The notes below the pieces were generated by a model. The model saw only the letters and a list, made by a program, of their open reading frames with translations. It did not search any database and was not told where the DNA came from. The translations under genes and the position numbers were made by a program. From the NCBI GenBank assembly GCA_025403435.1, contig CM046330.1, forward strand, positions 28,674,860-28,738,859: a DNA stretch of 64,000 nucleotides. Direction: 5' to 3'. This DNA comes from Artocarpus heterophyllus (taxonomy: Eukaryota; Streptophyta; Magnoliopsida; Rosales; Moraceae). Shown here one piece after another: positions 50,936 through 61,699 of this stretch (the first letter of the stretch is position 1; the number at the start of each line of letters is the position of its first letter).

Positions 50936-52550
50936 GATGAGGAGAAGACCTTTTTCTTGTTGAAAAAATGGAAAATTCCCCTACCAGGGTTTGAACCCTG
51001 AAATGATGCCAAGGTAAGAGGGAAAAATGGACATTGCGACTGGGCTGTTCCCACCAAGACAAGGGGAGACGATTTTAAAATTCAAGGGAAAAAATTATTG
51101 GAGGAAAAAAAGGGGAATATATTGCTAATTCACTGAAATGACAATACATTGTACCATATGCTTGGAAGATTTGCTTTATTGAATTATTAATCATTGGGCT
51201 CAATGTGCTCTTTTTTATGTTCTCATGGAAACTTAAGGCAACAGCTGCCCTTTTCCTAGTGGATTCAAGATTGTACTTCCTATCTCTAGCCCCTACCAAA
51301 AACACAGGATGAAAACACATTTTTGGAGGAACTACTTTGTAGGGAGGCATAAGCCGATTTCATTGTTTAGAATTTTTTTTTTTTTAAAGACTTAATTTGG
51401 TGTATGGTAACATGACAGCATATGAAGATTTGCACGGCCTTGCTTGCTACTTTGTTGAAGTAGACTTCAAAGGTATTTATAGAGACAGGGGTGATGTATT
51501 CTTTTTTTTTTTTTTTTCCACTAAATTTATTATTTACTTATAAAATGTAAACCACAAATTTGATTGAATTCTGGATAATATATTATTCTTTCAGAATTCA
51601 ACTATTTTTGTAATTGCCTAAAAAATTTCAGCCCTTTCAAAAAAAAAAAGCCGTCTTATTTTGGAAATTTGTGCTAATCACCCTATAGTTGTTTAACAAT
51701 CAGGGATGGGAATATTAAAGTGGAATACCATGCACTCAACAACCTCTAGAAAAATACCATTCTAGTAGGGAGAGTGACGAACTTCTATTTTGTGGAAATT
51801 TTTTATGGTAACTAAGCAGGATTTAAAAGATTAAAAAATATTTAAAGTAAATAGCATATTTAGCAGGCAAATAATGATTTACTCTGGATAGATAAATTAT
51901 TAACGTAGTAAATACTTTAATATTGTAAAATATGTTATTTACTTCTTTAAAGTTAAGAAAAACACTATTTATGGCAATTTTCATTTTTCCCAGGTCGCAT
52001 CTTTTTTGTCTATGGTTCAATTTAACTATGTTTTGATTTTGTTAATGTAGTTTGTGGATACTTAAATCATAAAATTGAATAGATTTTCAAAACTAAGTCC
52101 AAAGATCTTTTTGTAAATCAACAATTTTCTTAAACGAGGGTTTTCCAAAAGCACACTTACGTAGGATAAATACTTCAGGGCTCCTGTTGTTCATAGCTTT
52201 GTTTGAACAAAAACTTTAAACAAAAATTAAAATTTGTTTTAATTTTTGTAAAAGAAAATATTATAATAAAAGAGGTTTAAACCAGAACTTTTTAGTTTAG
52301 ATCTATGAAATGCTCAAAAGGTTAGTATTTGAATATTTAAGCATGATTTACTTTCCAGTTTTTGCCAAAAAAAAAGTTAACAATTCATTTTTTGTCCATT
52401 TTTATTTGGTGAAATTGAAAAAGAAAGAAACTAATTACATGTAATATTAGAAAAAGAGCAATCATGTGAGGGGCTCGGACTCTTGCTCGAGGGGCCTGGA
52501 TAGAACCACTCGAAAATTATCCAACACTAAGATGCCTTGTCTCTTGATTC
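50936..52550 (+). other. EMF2 3' flank and intergenic DNA
   Basis: The 3' untranslated end is not clearly delimited. A segment near 50985-51060 contains GGGTTTGAACCC and CACTGGGCT-like sequence, typical of a repeat fragment. T-tracts occur at 51370 and 51500. A second inverted-arm MITE lies at 51794-51991. No gene was seen. Confidence 0.45.
51794..51991. mobile_element. Possible MITE downstream of EMF2
   Basis: Inverted segments include TTTAAAGTAAATAGCATATTT against AAATATGTTATTTACTTCTTT and ends GGAAATTTTTTATGG against GGCAATTTTCATTTTTCCC. The style resembles the element at 47892-48199. No coding sequence. Confidence 0.45.
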
Positions 52551-52892
52551 TTGAAATGCTTGCCTATGCCTTGCAAGTTTTCTCTAATAGAATTTCTCAA
52601 ACCTACTAACAAGGGTTGGAAGTTACGAATCCGTTTTCACATGAAATTCGTTCACCCAAGAATGTCACAGGAATCGGTGATTGAACAAATGAAGCGAGCA
52701 CCTTTCATGAATATCAATCCCTTGAGAAATGGTACGATTCAAAAAATCATGACTAGATTCCAGAAAAGAAGCTACTACAGGTGGTTGAATAATTTGTTTC
52801 ATAAGCTTAAATATTTTGACGAGCAAATTTATCATCCTAGTCCTTTTGAAACACTACAATTAGTAGTTTCTACATCCACTAATCATGTGTGA
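52551..52892 (+). CDS. Unrecognised 113-aa basic ORF
   Basis: An open frame rich in Lys, Arg and aromatic residues (for example FHMKFVHPRMSQESVIEQMK and MTRFQKRSYYRWLNNLFHKL). It is less repetitive and less AT-biased than the surrounding chance frames. I do not recognise a family and see no signal peptide or clear domain. It may be an exon, a piece of a decayed gene or chance. A minus-strand frame at 52879-53121 overlaps its end and is even less convincing. Confidence 0.25.
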   Translation: MKCLPMPCKFSLIEFLKPTNKGWKLRIRFHMKFVHPRMSQESVIEQMKRAPFMNINPLRNGTIQKIMTRFQKRSYYRWLNNLFHKLKYFDEQIYHPSPFETLQLVVSTSTNHV

Positions 52893-55364
52893 GTGATGGA
52901 ATTAGTAAATTGCTGATCAGAAGCACTGGACTCATTTGGAGGGGCTTTGTACGGATACATGAATCATCCTCTATGTCAAAGGAACCTAATGCAGGAGGCG
53001 ACCCTAACATATGAAAAACATAAGCACACAATACTATCATTAGTGTAGGTAAAATTCTTATAGTCCTTGTTTGATCATCCATTAGTTTAGATAAACTTCT
53101 TTCCATAATATTATCATTCACTGCCTTCTTCTCAAATTCTCAAAATATTTGATTCAACAAAATGATTTTCAGTAACGCATTACATGAATGATGAAAAGAG
53201 ACGCTTTCAAGGAAGGAGGAAAAAAAAAACTAGTAACTATTTTTCATGGAAAAAAAAAGTTTGAAGTCCTTATTCATGTTGCTTTAGGACTCTGATTCCA
53301 ACAAAAGTTTAGAGGATTTGAGATTTGTTATGTTGTCATTACTTTTCTATTTACAATTTCATTCAAAATAATTACCAGCTTGATTTCAATGTGTTGAGGT
53401 ACTTTCTCGTTATCAGATTGCTAGTATACATTTATTCCATTGAATGTTATTAGAATTTAGTGATGGACTTGGTTTTATCAGAGGATTTTAACTTATGTAT
53501 TGCAGGTCAGTTATTGTCTTTAGTGTTTTTGAAACTCTTGTTTGATTTTGTTGAAATTTTAACGGTTTGATTTATAACTGAAAACAATTTTATATTACAC
53601 GCTGTAAATTTTTAATATGGATAATCACAAATCAAATCTTTAAAATGTTAATCCGATGGTTAAAACATCATATTTTATTAGTGAAATAAAATTATCTTTT
53701 TTATCGTAAGAATTCTTTCCCTTAGTCATATTCGTTTTTTTCTTAAAAAGATGACTGTTTTTCTTTTTCTTTTTGTGTAACAACTAGATATGCAACACGT
53801 ATTTAAGTTTAGGGGATTAATTGTTAAAAATAGTTTTTTGTACTAATTTGTAAAACCCGTAAAATCAATGGAGTAATTGCAAGACATAAACGCTCTTAGA
53901 TGGGACCCACAAGTTTCCATGTTCATATACGTCACACATGACCTATCTTTCTTTCGAATATTTCTGTGCCACATACCTAGCTGGTCACGAGTCATTGTCA
54001 AGAGCTTTGGATGCAAATTGTGATACGAGGCGGTCTGTTTTTTCCTTTCCTGCTTGTTATTTTGCGGAAAAATCAACGTTCTTCTAATTATTATTATTAT
54101 TGTTATTATTTTGGGTATAAAAGCAGAAAAATGAACGTTGTTCTTGCTTCTATAAGCGTCACGTTGCTGAAAGGCGTTCTTCTTTTTTGTTTTGTTTTGT
54201 TTTGTTTTCTTTTGTTTTTTTCCCTTCATTGCTTCTAGTCTCCTTGTTGGACACGGGAAAAGAACATGTTTTGATTCCAAAAAAAAAAAAAAAAATTACA
54301 TCTAAAAGTTTCTCGCCCTCCAGCTCAAAGAAAGGTTCTCATGCCCACACACAAAAACAAAGGGAAAAATACAAATAATAAATGAAGATCATTGCTATAA
54401 TTAGTTAGACTCTAATCCCTTACAAGCTCCCAACATAAAAGTCAGAAAATGAAAGAAAAAAAAGAAGAAGAAGCAAATCATGCAGAGCTAACGAGAAAAA
54501 GTTAAACTATTTTTGGGAGAATTAATTTATAATATTTGTCCTAAAAATTTTATTTGAGTTCTTAATGAAATCTAAGTTAATTAATTAACTTGGAAAATGG
54601 CAATGCATGTAATTCGAAATCAAAGCATTGGCTTTTGTTTATGAGCTTACTCATAATCTGACTGTTCGCATACAGTCAAACATAACCAACGCGAAGCAAG
54701 GAGACTAGGGACTGAAGTATAGTCCATTTGCAACTGATTCCTAGCACGGCTCTAAGAAGAAAGTGATTTTGCCTTGAAATAGACAAAATTTATACATATT
54801 GTGCACTATCAAATAGAATCCTTTTTTTAATCAATTAATGGATGACATGTAGATTTATTTTTAAGAGTAATTTATATTAATGGTCCTTTAACTCTTTAGT
54901 AGATAATACTTTGGTCTATCTTTTTTAAATTTAGGCAAAACAATCCCTTAAGTTTTAGCCCGTGGCGATTAATGGGCTTCCGTCTATTTCTATTAAATTT
55001 TGGATGGATTCAAGCACATGACCATCATGTGCATATCATTTTTTGTGTAATAAACATAAATGTGCTCAAATTTCTTTAACATCAACCAACTTTAAAAATA
55101 ATTATAATCAAATCAAATCTATAAAACCAAAATTTAAACTTCAATCACCGACAAGTTCCCACCACTTGCGTTGCCACCCAACCCATTAAGCCCTTGTCTT
55201 TCGCTACCAAATCCCAAATCACACCATTCGTCTCACTCCAACGCACTAAGGCCAAAGAAGGGGGTAGAGATTCGGTCTTCATCGTTGGTATGCGTCTCAT
55301 ATCGGCAGTGGTTTCTCAAGGTTGTCGGGTCGTAGGTTCAACTCAAATTAGGCCGTTCCTCTTG
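52893..55364. other. Intergenic, no supported gene
   Basis: AT-rich DNA with homopolymer runs (53220, 54280) and a TTTTG-repeat tract near 54190-54230. From about 55140 the sequence becomes GC-richer and resembles the DNA flanking the far side of the LTR element at 63671. Confidence 0.5.
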
Positions 55365-55369
55365 TAATT
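55365..55369. repeat. Left target-site duplication TAATT
   Basis: TAATT immediately before the LTR is repeated immediately after the second LTR at 63666-63670, as expected for a 5-bp LTR-retrotransposon insertion duplication. Confidence 0.92.
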
Positions 55370-57335
55370 TGTGACACCCGTTATTCTCCTAACGGGTATT
55401 GAGGTAATTAAATTAATTTTTAATGTATAAAAAAAATTGCTTCATTTAAATTTATTTTATAATATTTATTTTTATCTATTTTTAAATTTTCTAAAATTCT
55501 CCTATATTTATTTAGTATGATTACTAAAAAGCCTTAGAACTTCTAATAAATCTCAAAAATGTCATATTGGCATTATGTGTGTTAAAGTCTTTAGATGAGA
55601 CATAAGGATATCTTTTCCAACTACTCTTGACCCTCATTTTCTTTATTTCCTCCGTGACATGCTTCAACATGTCTCCTCTATAATTGTTTCTATCACTTCT
55701 TTTCAAAGACTTCATCTTTTCTTCCTTTCTCTTCCACGGTTCCCACACTCTTCTTCATATTTCTTTGCTGAAGCAAAATACTTAGAGAACTTCTTCAAGG
55801 CAGCCATAAAAATCAGCCACCATCACCTCCATTTGAGCAAGAATTTCAGTCATACCGAAGTAAAGGAACCTGTTTTGAAGCCATTTCAAGCTTCCAACTA
55901 ACCATAATCCGAGGTTAGAATCTTATGAACAAATTTAGTCTTTCATTTATAAATTTTCTTTTATACTAAAGGATTATTCAAATTTGCGTTCTTAAACCTA
56001 AGTATATGTTTGTTGCTATTTTGGAGCATATGTATGAAGTCTAAGTGTATATGCCCTAGACAGAAAATTTATATTGTTAAACTTTGTAATACCTCTATGG
56101 GCAGTGGTTATTTCTTGAAATTCTAAGATTAAATTAAAATAAATTTTATGAATGTAGTTGTATGTTGTGCTTTAGTTTTAATTGTCCTTATGCACGCCTT
56201 AGGATCAAGGGAGTATGGAGCTAACGTTAATTGATTCCAGGATTAAGAGACTGTTGATAAGCTTAAAAGGTAGGGATTCTATTACTCATCTTTTGTGAGG
56301 TTTTTATAGAATTAAAATTGATTGTTTTGCCGCAATATATATATATCTATGTTGAACTGATATTATATGAGTATCACATATGAAACTATGACATGGACTC
56401 GTCTTGTATTGTACGGCGAGGAACATAATGAATTGACACATGTTATAAATTGAGAAGCATGGTTAGGAAAACTAACTCTATTGATAATGATTCAATATAG
56501 AGAAATTATGAGACATGAAGAGGGCGACGGTTACGTCCTTGGGCATGAATACCCAAAAAGGTAAAATAGGGGGAAGGTGATGACGCTTCCTTGGGTTGAA
56601 AGTCCCAGAACACACTGTACAGGAATCGATTTGGTGAGGACTCGGGGCTTGATGTCCCCTCACCGGAACACCCTTGGAATGTTTATAGGGTGATCAAGTG
56701 CGCCCATTTGGGTTTCGATGAGTTGAGTGATACTCAATTTAACATGGATACCTAGGAACAATGATGATTGATAATATTTGTATAAATGTGTAATTATGAC
56801 ACTTGGTAACGATTAACTACGGTATCCATAAGATGTGATCATAATAAACCTCATAATCTGGAATATGATGTAACTTACTAACCATGCAGATTTTAATGTG
56901 GTAATGATAAAGGTGAGTAATGGCTTTCTCTACTGAGCATAGTGTTGCTCATACCCTTATGTTTATATCTTTTCAGGACTCATTAAGTGTGAGGTGGCTA
57001 CGAGAAATATAGTTGAGGAAGTGATGTAGCTATATTACATTGGGACTGCTTCAATTGTTGAGAATGTTCTTCATGATAATGTAAGCATCAATTGTTACTT
57101 TCTGTGACTGTATTATAATGTGTTGAGGGTTAAAATGATGATGACAACAGTTTATATTATTAAATTTAAGGTGCTACATTAAAACTGTGGTTTATTTGTC
57201 GTTTATATTTTTATTTTTGAGTTGAGAGTTTTCATTTAAGTCCCGGGCAAATTTTAATCTTTAAGGTTTTACTTTTATTATTTATTTTTATTTTATCTCA
57301 TTAAAAACTGTTAACCCCCATATAGGGGCGTTACA
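55370..57335 (+). repeat. 5' LTR (1966 bp)
   Basis: Compared line by line with 61700-63665 there are no indels and three substitutions: 56474 A (C in the other), 56983 T (C) and 57183 A (G). The LTR supplies the promoter and polyadenylation signals of the element. The short ORFs at 55524-55748, 55659-55901 and 56478-56663 recur exactly in the 3' LTR only because the LTRs are identical, and they do not look like genes. Confidence 0.96.
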
Positions 57336-57342
57336 GAATTTT

Positions 57343-57355
57343 TGGTATCAGAGCC
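57343..57355 (+). promoter_or_regulatory. Primer-binding site (initiator tRNA-Met type)
   Basis: TGGTATCAGAGCC lies seven bases downstream of the LTR and is complementary to the 3' end of plant initiator tRNA-Met, where minus-strand cDNA synthesis starts. Confidence 0.9.
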
Positions 57356-58930
57356 TAGGTTCGGTTAACCTAGGGAGTGTAGCACCACTTTAAAAAAATA
57401 TATATATTTTTGAGATGGTTTTGAAGCTGAATTTTCATTGTCATCATCAAAATGAACCTTCACATTGATTTATACAGTCTAGAAGGATGTAACATGGAAA
57501 GGCCATAGAATGAAAATATCAATAGTTATATGAGTACAATAATTATATAGAAGGAAAGTATTAATAGTTATAAGGGAATGATAATTATATGGAATGAGTT
57601 TATAAGTAGAATGCTTATGAGAGATTCGTATAATATTAGGATCTATAAGCATATCTAATTCGTATAAACGATGAGAAATTCGTATAGATACGAGGATTTA
57701 AGAGCCTTTTGTCTCGTGAAAAAACAATAAGAAATATAAGGCTTGATTTATTGATTTTAAAGTTTGACATAGATATGCCAAATTTTTCGTAATTGATTCA
57801 AACCTAAGTAATGATTATGTGTGGATTCGATGGAGCACATAAGTGTCAATGTCTTTTCTTAAAAGTTCTATTTAGTTGAGGAATATGAGATAAGTTGGGA
57901 ACCTATGGTATTGAATCTTGAGAGAGATAAATGTTAGACTTTTGGTCTGTTGAGACTGTGTAAAGCCTAGAATGAATGAATCTCAAAATTGGAATATTTT
58001 GTTACGTACATTGTATTTAAGTGTATCAGTGAATCTTTATATATAGATGCAATAGAAAAATAATCAATAGGAGTTTCCTTAAGTAAATCATAATACTTAA
58101 GGCACTTATAATAATTTTGGATAATTACGATAAAATGTTTAAGTTTTAGATGTTTAGATATGAATCTTTTGGTTACTTAAGGTTTTGTTATATGAGGAAA
58201 TAATATATTATATAAGTAGAATTGTGGGGATTGTAGATGTTCTTAAATAGTAACATCAAGTGTCTTTGTTCGTTGATATGGTCTACGTTGAAAGACGTAA
58301 ATCGTATTGATTTCAAGGTTAGTCGCATTCTAAACCCTTGGTAGCAATGATGACGAATCCATTGATAGATGTTGAGTATTAGGAATAACATATGGGTGTA
58401 TGCATTGTTCAATAAGGTTTTGATTAAAACAAAATTATTTGAGTTGTTGGATCATTCAGGAAGATCTTTGTTGTCGTTAAATTAGATTTATTGTTCATAA
58501 TTAACTTTATCTATAGTGGGCTTTAAATTGGGTTTAAGATTTATACAAATTGGTTTTCAATTTTATGTTTGTTATTTAACTCGTTCCAAATGTGTTAAGG
58601 CCCGAAACAACCTGACCATTTTTAACTTAGAACATTTGGGCCTAGTTTAAATCTTAAATCAGTTTGATTCACACTGTCTCTCCCACGTGGTCTCTATACG
58701 TGTCATATACAGTGGTTTAATTATTGTTTACATATACGTTTACTGTGCGTAAGACCTTATTTCTCCGAGTTCACTTTTTCTCTCTTAATTTGTTATTTTC
58801 TCTCTAAATCGCAAATCCTCTTCTTTTTCATTAAAAATTCTTCTTTTTCTCTAAAAGAAGAAGGAATTCTAGGATTCTGCAATTTACTATCTTAATTTTT
58901 CCTTTCTATTTACTCTTCTTTCATCTCATC
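57356..58930 (+). other. Long leader of the LOG-carrying element, including a promoter-like segment
   Basis: About 1.6 kb has no coding sequence where gag would normally be. It contains short imperfect repeats (TCAATAGTTAT / TTAATAGTTAT, AATAATTATATAG) near 57515-57590. From about 58640 it resembles a plant gene 5' region: a G-box CACGTG (58684-58689), an ABRE-like ACGTGTC (58698-58704) and a CT-rich leader (58765-58925) just before the ATG. It may have been captured together with the first ORF. Confidence 0.6.
58684..58704 (+). promoter_or_regulatory. G-box and ABRE-like motif upstream of the first ORF
   Basis: CACGTG followed nine bases later by ACGTGTC lies about 230-250 bp upstream of the ATG at 58931. 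Such pairs are typical of ABA- or light-responsive plant promoters. Activity here is only inferred. Confidence 0.4.
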
Positions 58931-59452
58931 ATGGACCCAAAGTACCAACACCTGAGAAAGTATTTCCCATCACTCTCCCAAAAGATTCTCAGAAAGAAAT
59001 ATAAGGCTAGAATTACTCGGTTGTGGATTCTTATGCGTTTTGGCATCCCTTGTGATGTGAGAATGTTAATAGAGGGAAAAATCCGTCCGAGTGACTTTAG
59101 TCAAGATGTCGGTTTACCAGGAACATGTACCAGTCGTAGTGCAATGAAAAGAAGAGCTCGTGCCATCGTGGTCACTTGTAACAAATGTGGAAGACAAAAT
59201 TGTAACGGTAAATGTACTTCACCTGGTTATATGTCAACGAATAGAGAGGATAAAATAAGGTTTTGTAGGAATGGACTTTCAAAGGAGAACTTGGATAGTA
59301 TCCATCCTCCTCTCCACGGTCACCCTAGTGGATATGTTCAAGGAGCTATTTTTAAACTCTGGCCTAAATTTTATACAGAAAGACAACGCCTCAGGAATAT
59401 GGTATTTCTAGATCCTGTTTGCCAAGCCATAAGAAAACTGGATGGGGAATAA
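58931..59452 (+). CDS. Cys4 zinc-finger protein resembling carlavirus-type nucleic-acid-binding proteins
   Basis: An intact 173-aa ORF with a clear ATG. The N-terminus is very basic (RKKYKAR, 21-27). A hydrophobic/amphipathic segment with FGIPCDV (37-43) follows, then SRSAMKRRARAIV (68-80) and a compact finger C83-x2-C86-x4-C91-x3-C95 followed by PGY and IRFCRNG. This order (FG-P-DV helix, R-S plus an arginine-rich run, clustered cysteines, PG-x-S-x-N, basic helix ending in G) parallels the cysteine-rich nucleic-acid-binding proteins of carlaviruses and relatives, which bind RNA/DNA and can act in the nucleus. The similarity is from memory and by eye. The C-terminal 50 residues (HPSGYVQGAIFKLWPKF) are unfamiliar. 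Alternatives are an unknown plant zinc-finger protein or a derived Gag nucleocapsid. It lies 642 bp upstream of the LOG ORF. Confidence 0.6.
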   Translation: MDPKYQHLRKYFPSLSQKILRKKYKARITRLWILMRFGIPCDVRMLIEGKIRPSDFSQDVGLPGTCTSRSAMKRRARAIVVTCNKCGRQNCNGKCTSPGYMSTNREDKIRFCRNGLSKENLDSIHPPLHGHPSGYVQGAIFKLWPKFYTERQRLRNMVFLDPVCQAIRKLDGE

Positions 59453-60094
59453 GTCATCGCACTATAAAGGTTATTTAGTCTTTACTTATTTGAAGCAGTT
59501 TTAGCTGATGTTCAACAGTTTGTGTTTTTCTTTTACTCAGAATATTTGCTTTTGTGTTTGAAATAATTGTGATTATTAGATTGATACAATGAGTGTTAAT
59601 ATCTTATTTAATTTATGATTTTCTTAAATATATATATAATAAAATATATTATCTTCTCAGACACGTCACATACGGTACAATAATATGTTTGAATTTTGAA
59701 AAGCTTATCCAGATATTTCAAGATTGTGTCTCAAATTTCAAAAGTTCTACAGTATTTGTTGTTTATATTAAATTTCTAGACTTGGTGTATATTTGTCAAA
59801 AAGTCTACAGTTGTGTCATGAGGGTCTTCTGTCGAATTGTTCTCAATTGTCAAAAGTTATACAATTAGAGTCTAATCTTTTTCAAAAAGTGAATCAGATT
59901 TTCTGTAAACTATCAATCACCTTATCTTACTTTCTTATCCGCACAAGATTTTGTTTAAATCTTTGGATTACCTTTTCATTACCTACTCGTCTATCTCTTT
60001 AGCCCTTTTTGTATATTTCTCATCTTTAAAAACTCATGTAGAACCTGAAGTCTAAGTGGAGCAGACATTAAGCAACCACTTCTATAAACCAAAT
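59453..60094 (+). other. Spacer between the two captured ORFs
   Basis: AT-rich, non-coding. Short recurring words such as TTGTCAAAAAGT/TTGTCAAAAGTT and CTACAGT occur at 59715-59870. It could hold a promoter or the 3' end of the first transcript. No clear signal was identified. Confidence 0.5.
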
Positions 60095-60745
60095 ATGTCT
60101 ACCTCCCAGTCCACGAAGAAAATAAAGAATATCTGTGTCTTTTGTGGTTCCAGCCTTGGAAAAGATAAAGCTTATTTAGAAGCTGCAAATCACTTAGGGC
60201 AAGTCCTAGCACACAAGAAGATTAACATAATCTATGGGGGTGGTAGTATAAAAATGATGGTAAATATGGCACTAGCAGCTAGGTCTAGCGACGCTACTGA
60301 TGTAAGAATTTGGCCTCATATTCCAGTTGAAGGAAACCTTTGTAAGGAAGCCATAGGTAAGGGAGAAGGAGTCAGGAGTATCCCTAAAAATTTTAAAGAC
60401 ATAATCTATAATTCTGATGCTTTTATAGCATTACCTGGTGGTCTAGGTACTCTTGAGGAAATATTTATAGTTGCTTGTGGGCAATTGTTGGGCTTTTATT
60501 CCAAACCTTTGGGTCTGCTGAACGTAAAGGGTTTTTATGACGGTCTTTTGAAATTTCTAGATTACGCTGTGGAAGAAAACATCACTACAGAATCGGAGAG
60601 ACAAATCTTTGTTACTGCTTCAACAGCTGAGGAATTGATAGATAAAATGCAAATCATACATCCAGAATCCGACACTGCAACATCCAAGCTTGAATGGGAA
60701 AGGGAAAGCCGGGAGCGGCCAATTGATTTGAATCTTCATCTGTAA
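60095..60745 (+). CDS. LONELY GUY-like protein (cytokinin phosphoribohydrolase family) on a retrotransposon
   Basis: The intact 216-aa protein belongs to the LOG family, whose members release active cytokinin bases from their riboside monophosphates in the cytosol and nucleus. Family marks are ICVFCGSSLGK (13-23), the phosphate-binding YGGGS (47-51), SDAFIALPGGLGTLEE (107-122, with the catalytic Glu motif PGGxGTxxE) and KPLGLLNVKGFYDGLLKFLD. Departures are YGGGSIKMM instead of the usual GGGSIGLM, and PKNFKDI where plant LOGs have MHxRKAEM, which removes the conserved catalytic Arg. The C-terminus ends RPIDLNLHL, an LxLxL EAR-type repression motif (212-216). I chose ATG 60095; an upstream GTG at 60056 is in frame but is not a plant start. 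Plant LOG genes have introns and this has none, suggesting capture through RNA. Enzyme activity is doubtful. Confidence 0.9.
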   Translation: MSTSQSTKKIKNICVFCGSSLGKDKAYLEAANHLGQVLAHKKINIIYGGGSIKMMVNMALAARSSDATDVRIWPHIPVEGNLCKEAIGKGEGVRSIPKNFKDIIYNSDAFIALPGGLGTLEEIFIVACGQLLGFYSKPLGLLNVKGFYDGLLKFLDYAVEENITTESERQIFVTASTAEELIDKMQIIHPESDTATSKLEWERESRERPIDLNLHL

Positions 60746-61660
60746 TCTTTTTGTTTTATCTTTGGCATGTAGGCATGTGTGTCCGTATTTCGTGTGTTAC
60801 GAATAACCGTTTGCCTTGTATTCTGTGTTTCTTGTGGTACGTCGTTGTTAAATCTTTTAGATTCATTGAGCCTAATGCCGGGATGGCTGGATACGGAGTA
60901 CTTGATGCTCTCGAAACGCATCCTTCTTAAGGTCCGATCTTTTGTTTATCGATGTTTTTGTATCCTCTAAGCATGCATGATATGGATAGCTGGTATACGG
61001 AGTGCCTTGTACTCTCGAAACGTATCCGTATCATAATTGTAATGTGTAATATTCTGTTAATATTATGTGGAAGTACCAGAGTCAGTTATGGGGATATTCC
61101 ATATGAAATATGAGTATATTATTTGGGTTGAATGTTTGTGTCATGAGGATAGCTGTTTAATGAAAAATATGTCGGGTAGTTTGCAACTCTGAGATTCCGT
61201 TTAATATCTCTATGAATAAGTTTAATGTATGGTTTTGAATATAAGTGTTTGTGATATATGTTTTATGATTATGTTTTAGTTTATTAGTTGAGGTATGAAA
61301 TCAAATATATTTGACTTTTCCTTACTCAAAAAGGAAAAGGAACCTAAAGATGAAGTATATAAAATTTCTCTGGCAATCTCCTTAAATGTGATTGTAAATC
61401 ACAGTCCATGGACAATGAAGGACTGGAATCATGGTATGGTAAATATGTATGCCTGATCAGATTCTTAGACTATTATACGGTGTTACAAGTTGAAACTTGT
61501 CAGAAATACTCTCATTGAGGGATTTAGGAGTAAGATTTATTATGCAAGTAAATGAGTGGAAATACGATAACTTAAATTTGGAGGACAAACAACATTAACG
61601 GTTTAGACTCAGAATTGGAATCATAGTGGAATCATAATTTTTACTAGTATTGCTAGAATT
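60746..61660 (+). other. 3' region of the LOG-carrying element
   Basis: Non-coding. Two imperfect copies of a roughly 43-bp unit lie at 60882-60923 and 60982-61027, sharing GGAT-GCTGG-ATACGGAGT and CTCTCGAAACG-ATCC, about 100 bp apart. The remainder (61100-61660) may be a decayed retroelement 3' end. No pol motif was seen. Confidence 0.5.
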
Positions 61661-61699
61661 GAAATTTCGAGGACGAAATTTCTTTAAGGGGAGTAGAGC
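61661..61699 (+). promoter_or_regulatory. Polypurine tract and Ty3-type end motif
   Basis: ATTTCGAGGACGAAATTTC followed by TTTAAGGGGAG (61682-61693) stands just before the 3' LTR. The AAGGGGAG run is the likely plus-strand primer. The GAGGACGAAATTT motif is typical of plant chromovirus 3' ends. Confidence 0.8.

Noticed and set aside
50980..51010. GGGTTTGAACCC resembling a tRNA T-arm on the minus strand
   Set aside because: No D-arm, anticodon arm or acceptor stem can be built around it; it looks like part of a dispersed repeat.
55524..55901. 74-80 aa ORFs present twice in the window with identical sequence
   Set aside because: They lie in the two LTRs, whose near-identity explains the duplication; composition is non-coding.
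57356..58930. Possible gag remnant in the LOG element leader
   Set aside because: No frame longer than about 75 codons and no zinc-knuckle or capsid-like motif could be read on the sense strand.
60056..60094. Longer LOG reading frame starting at GTG 60056
   Set aside because: GTG is not a usual plant start; ATG 60095 is the first in-frame AUG and fits the family N-terminus length.
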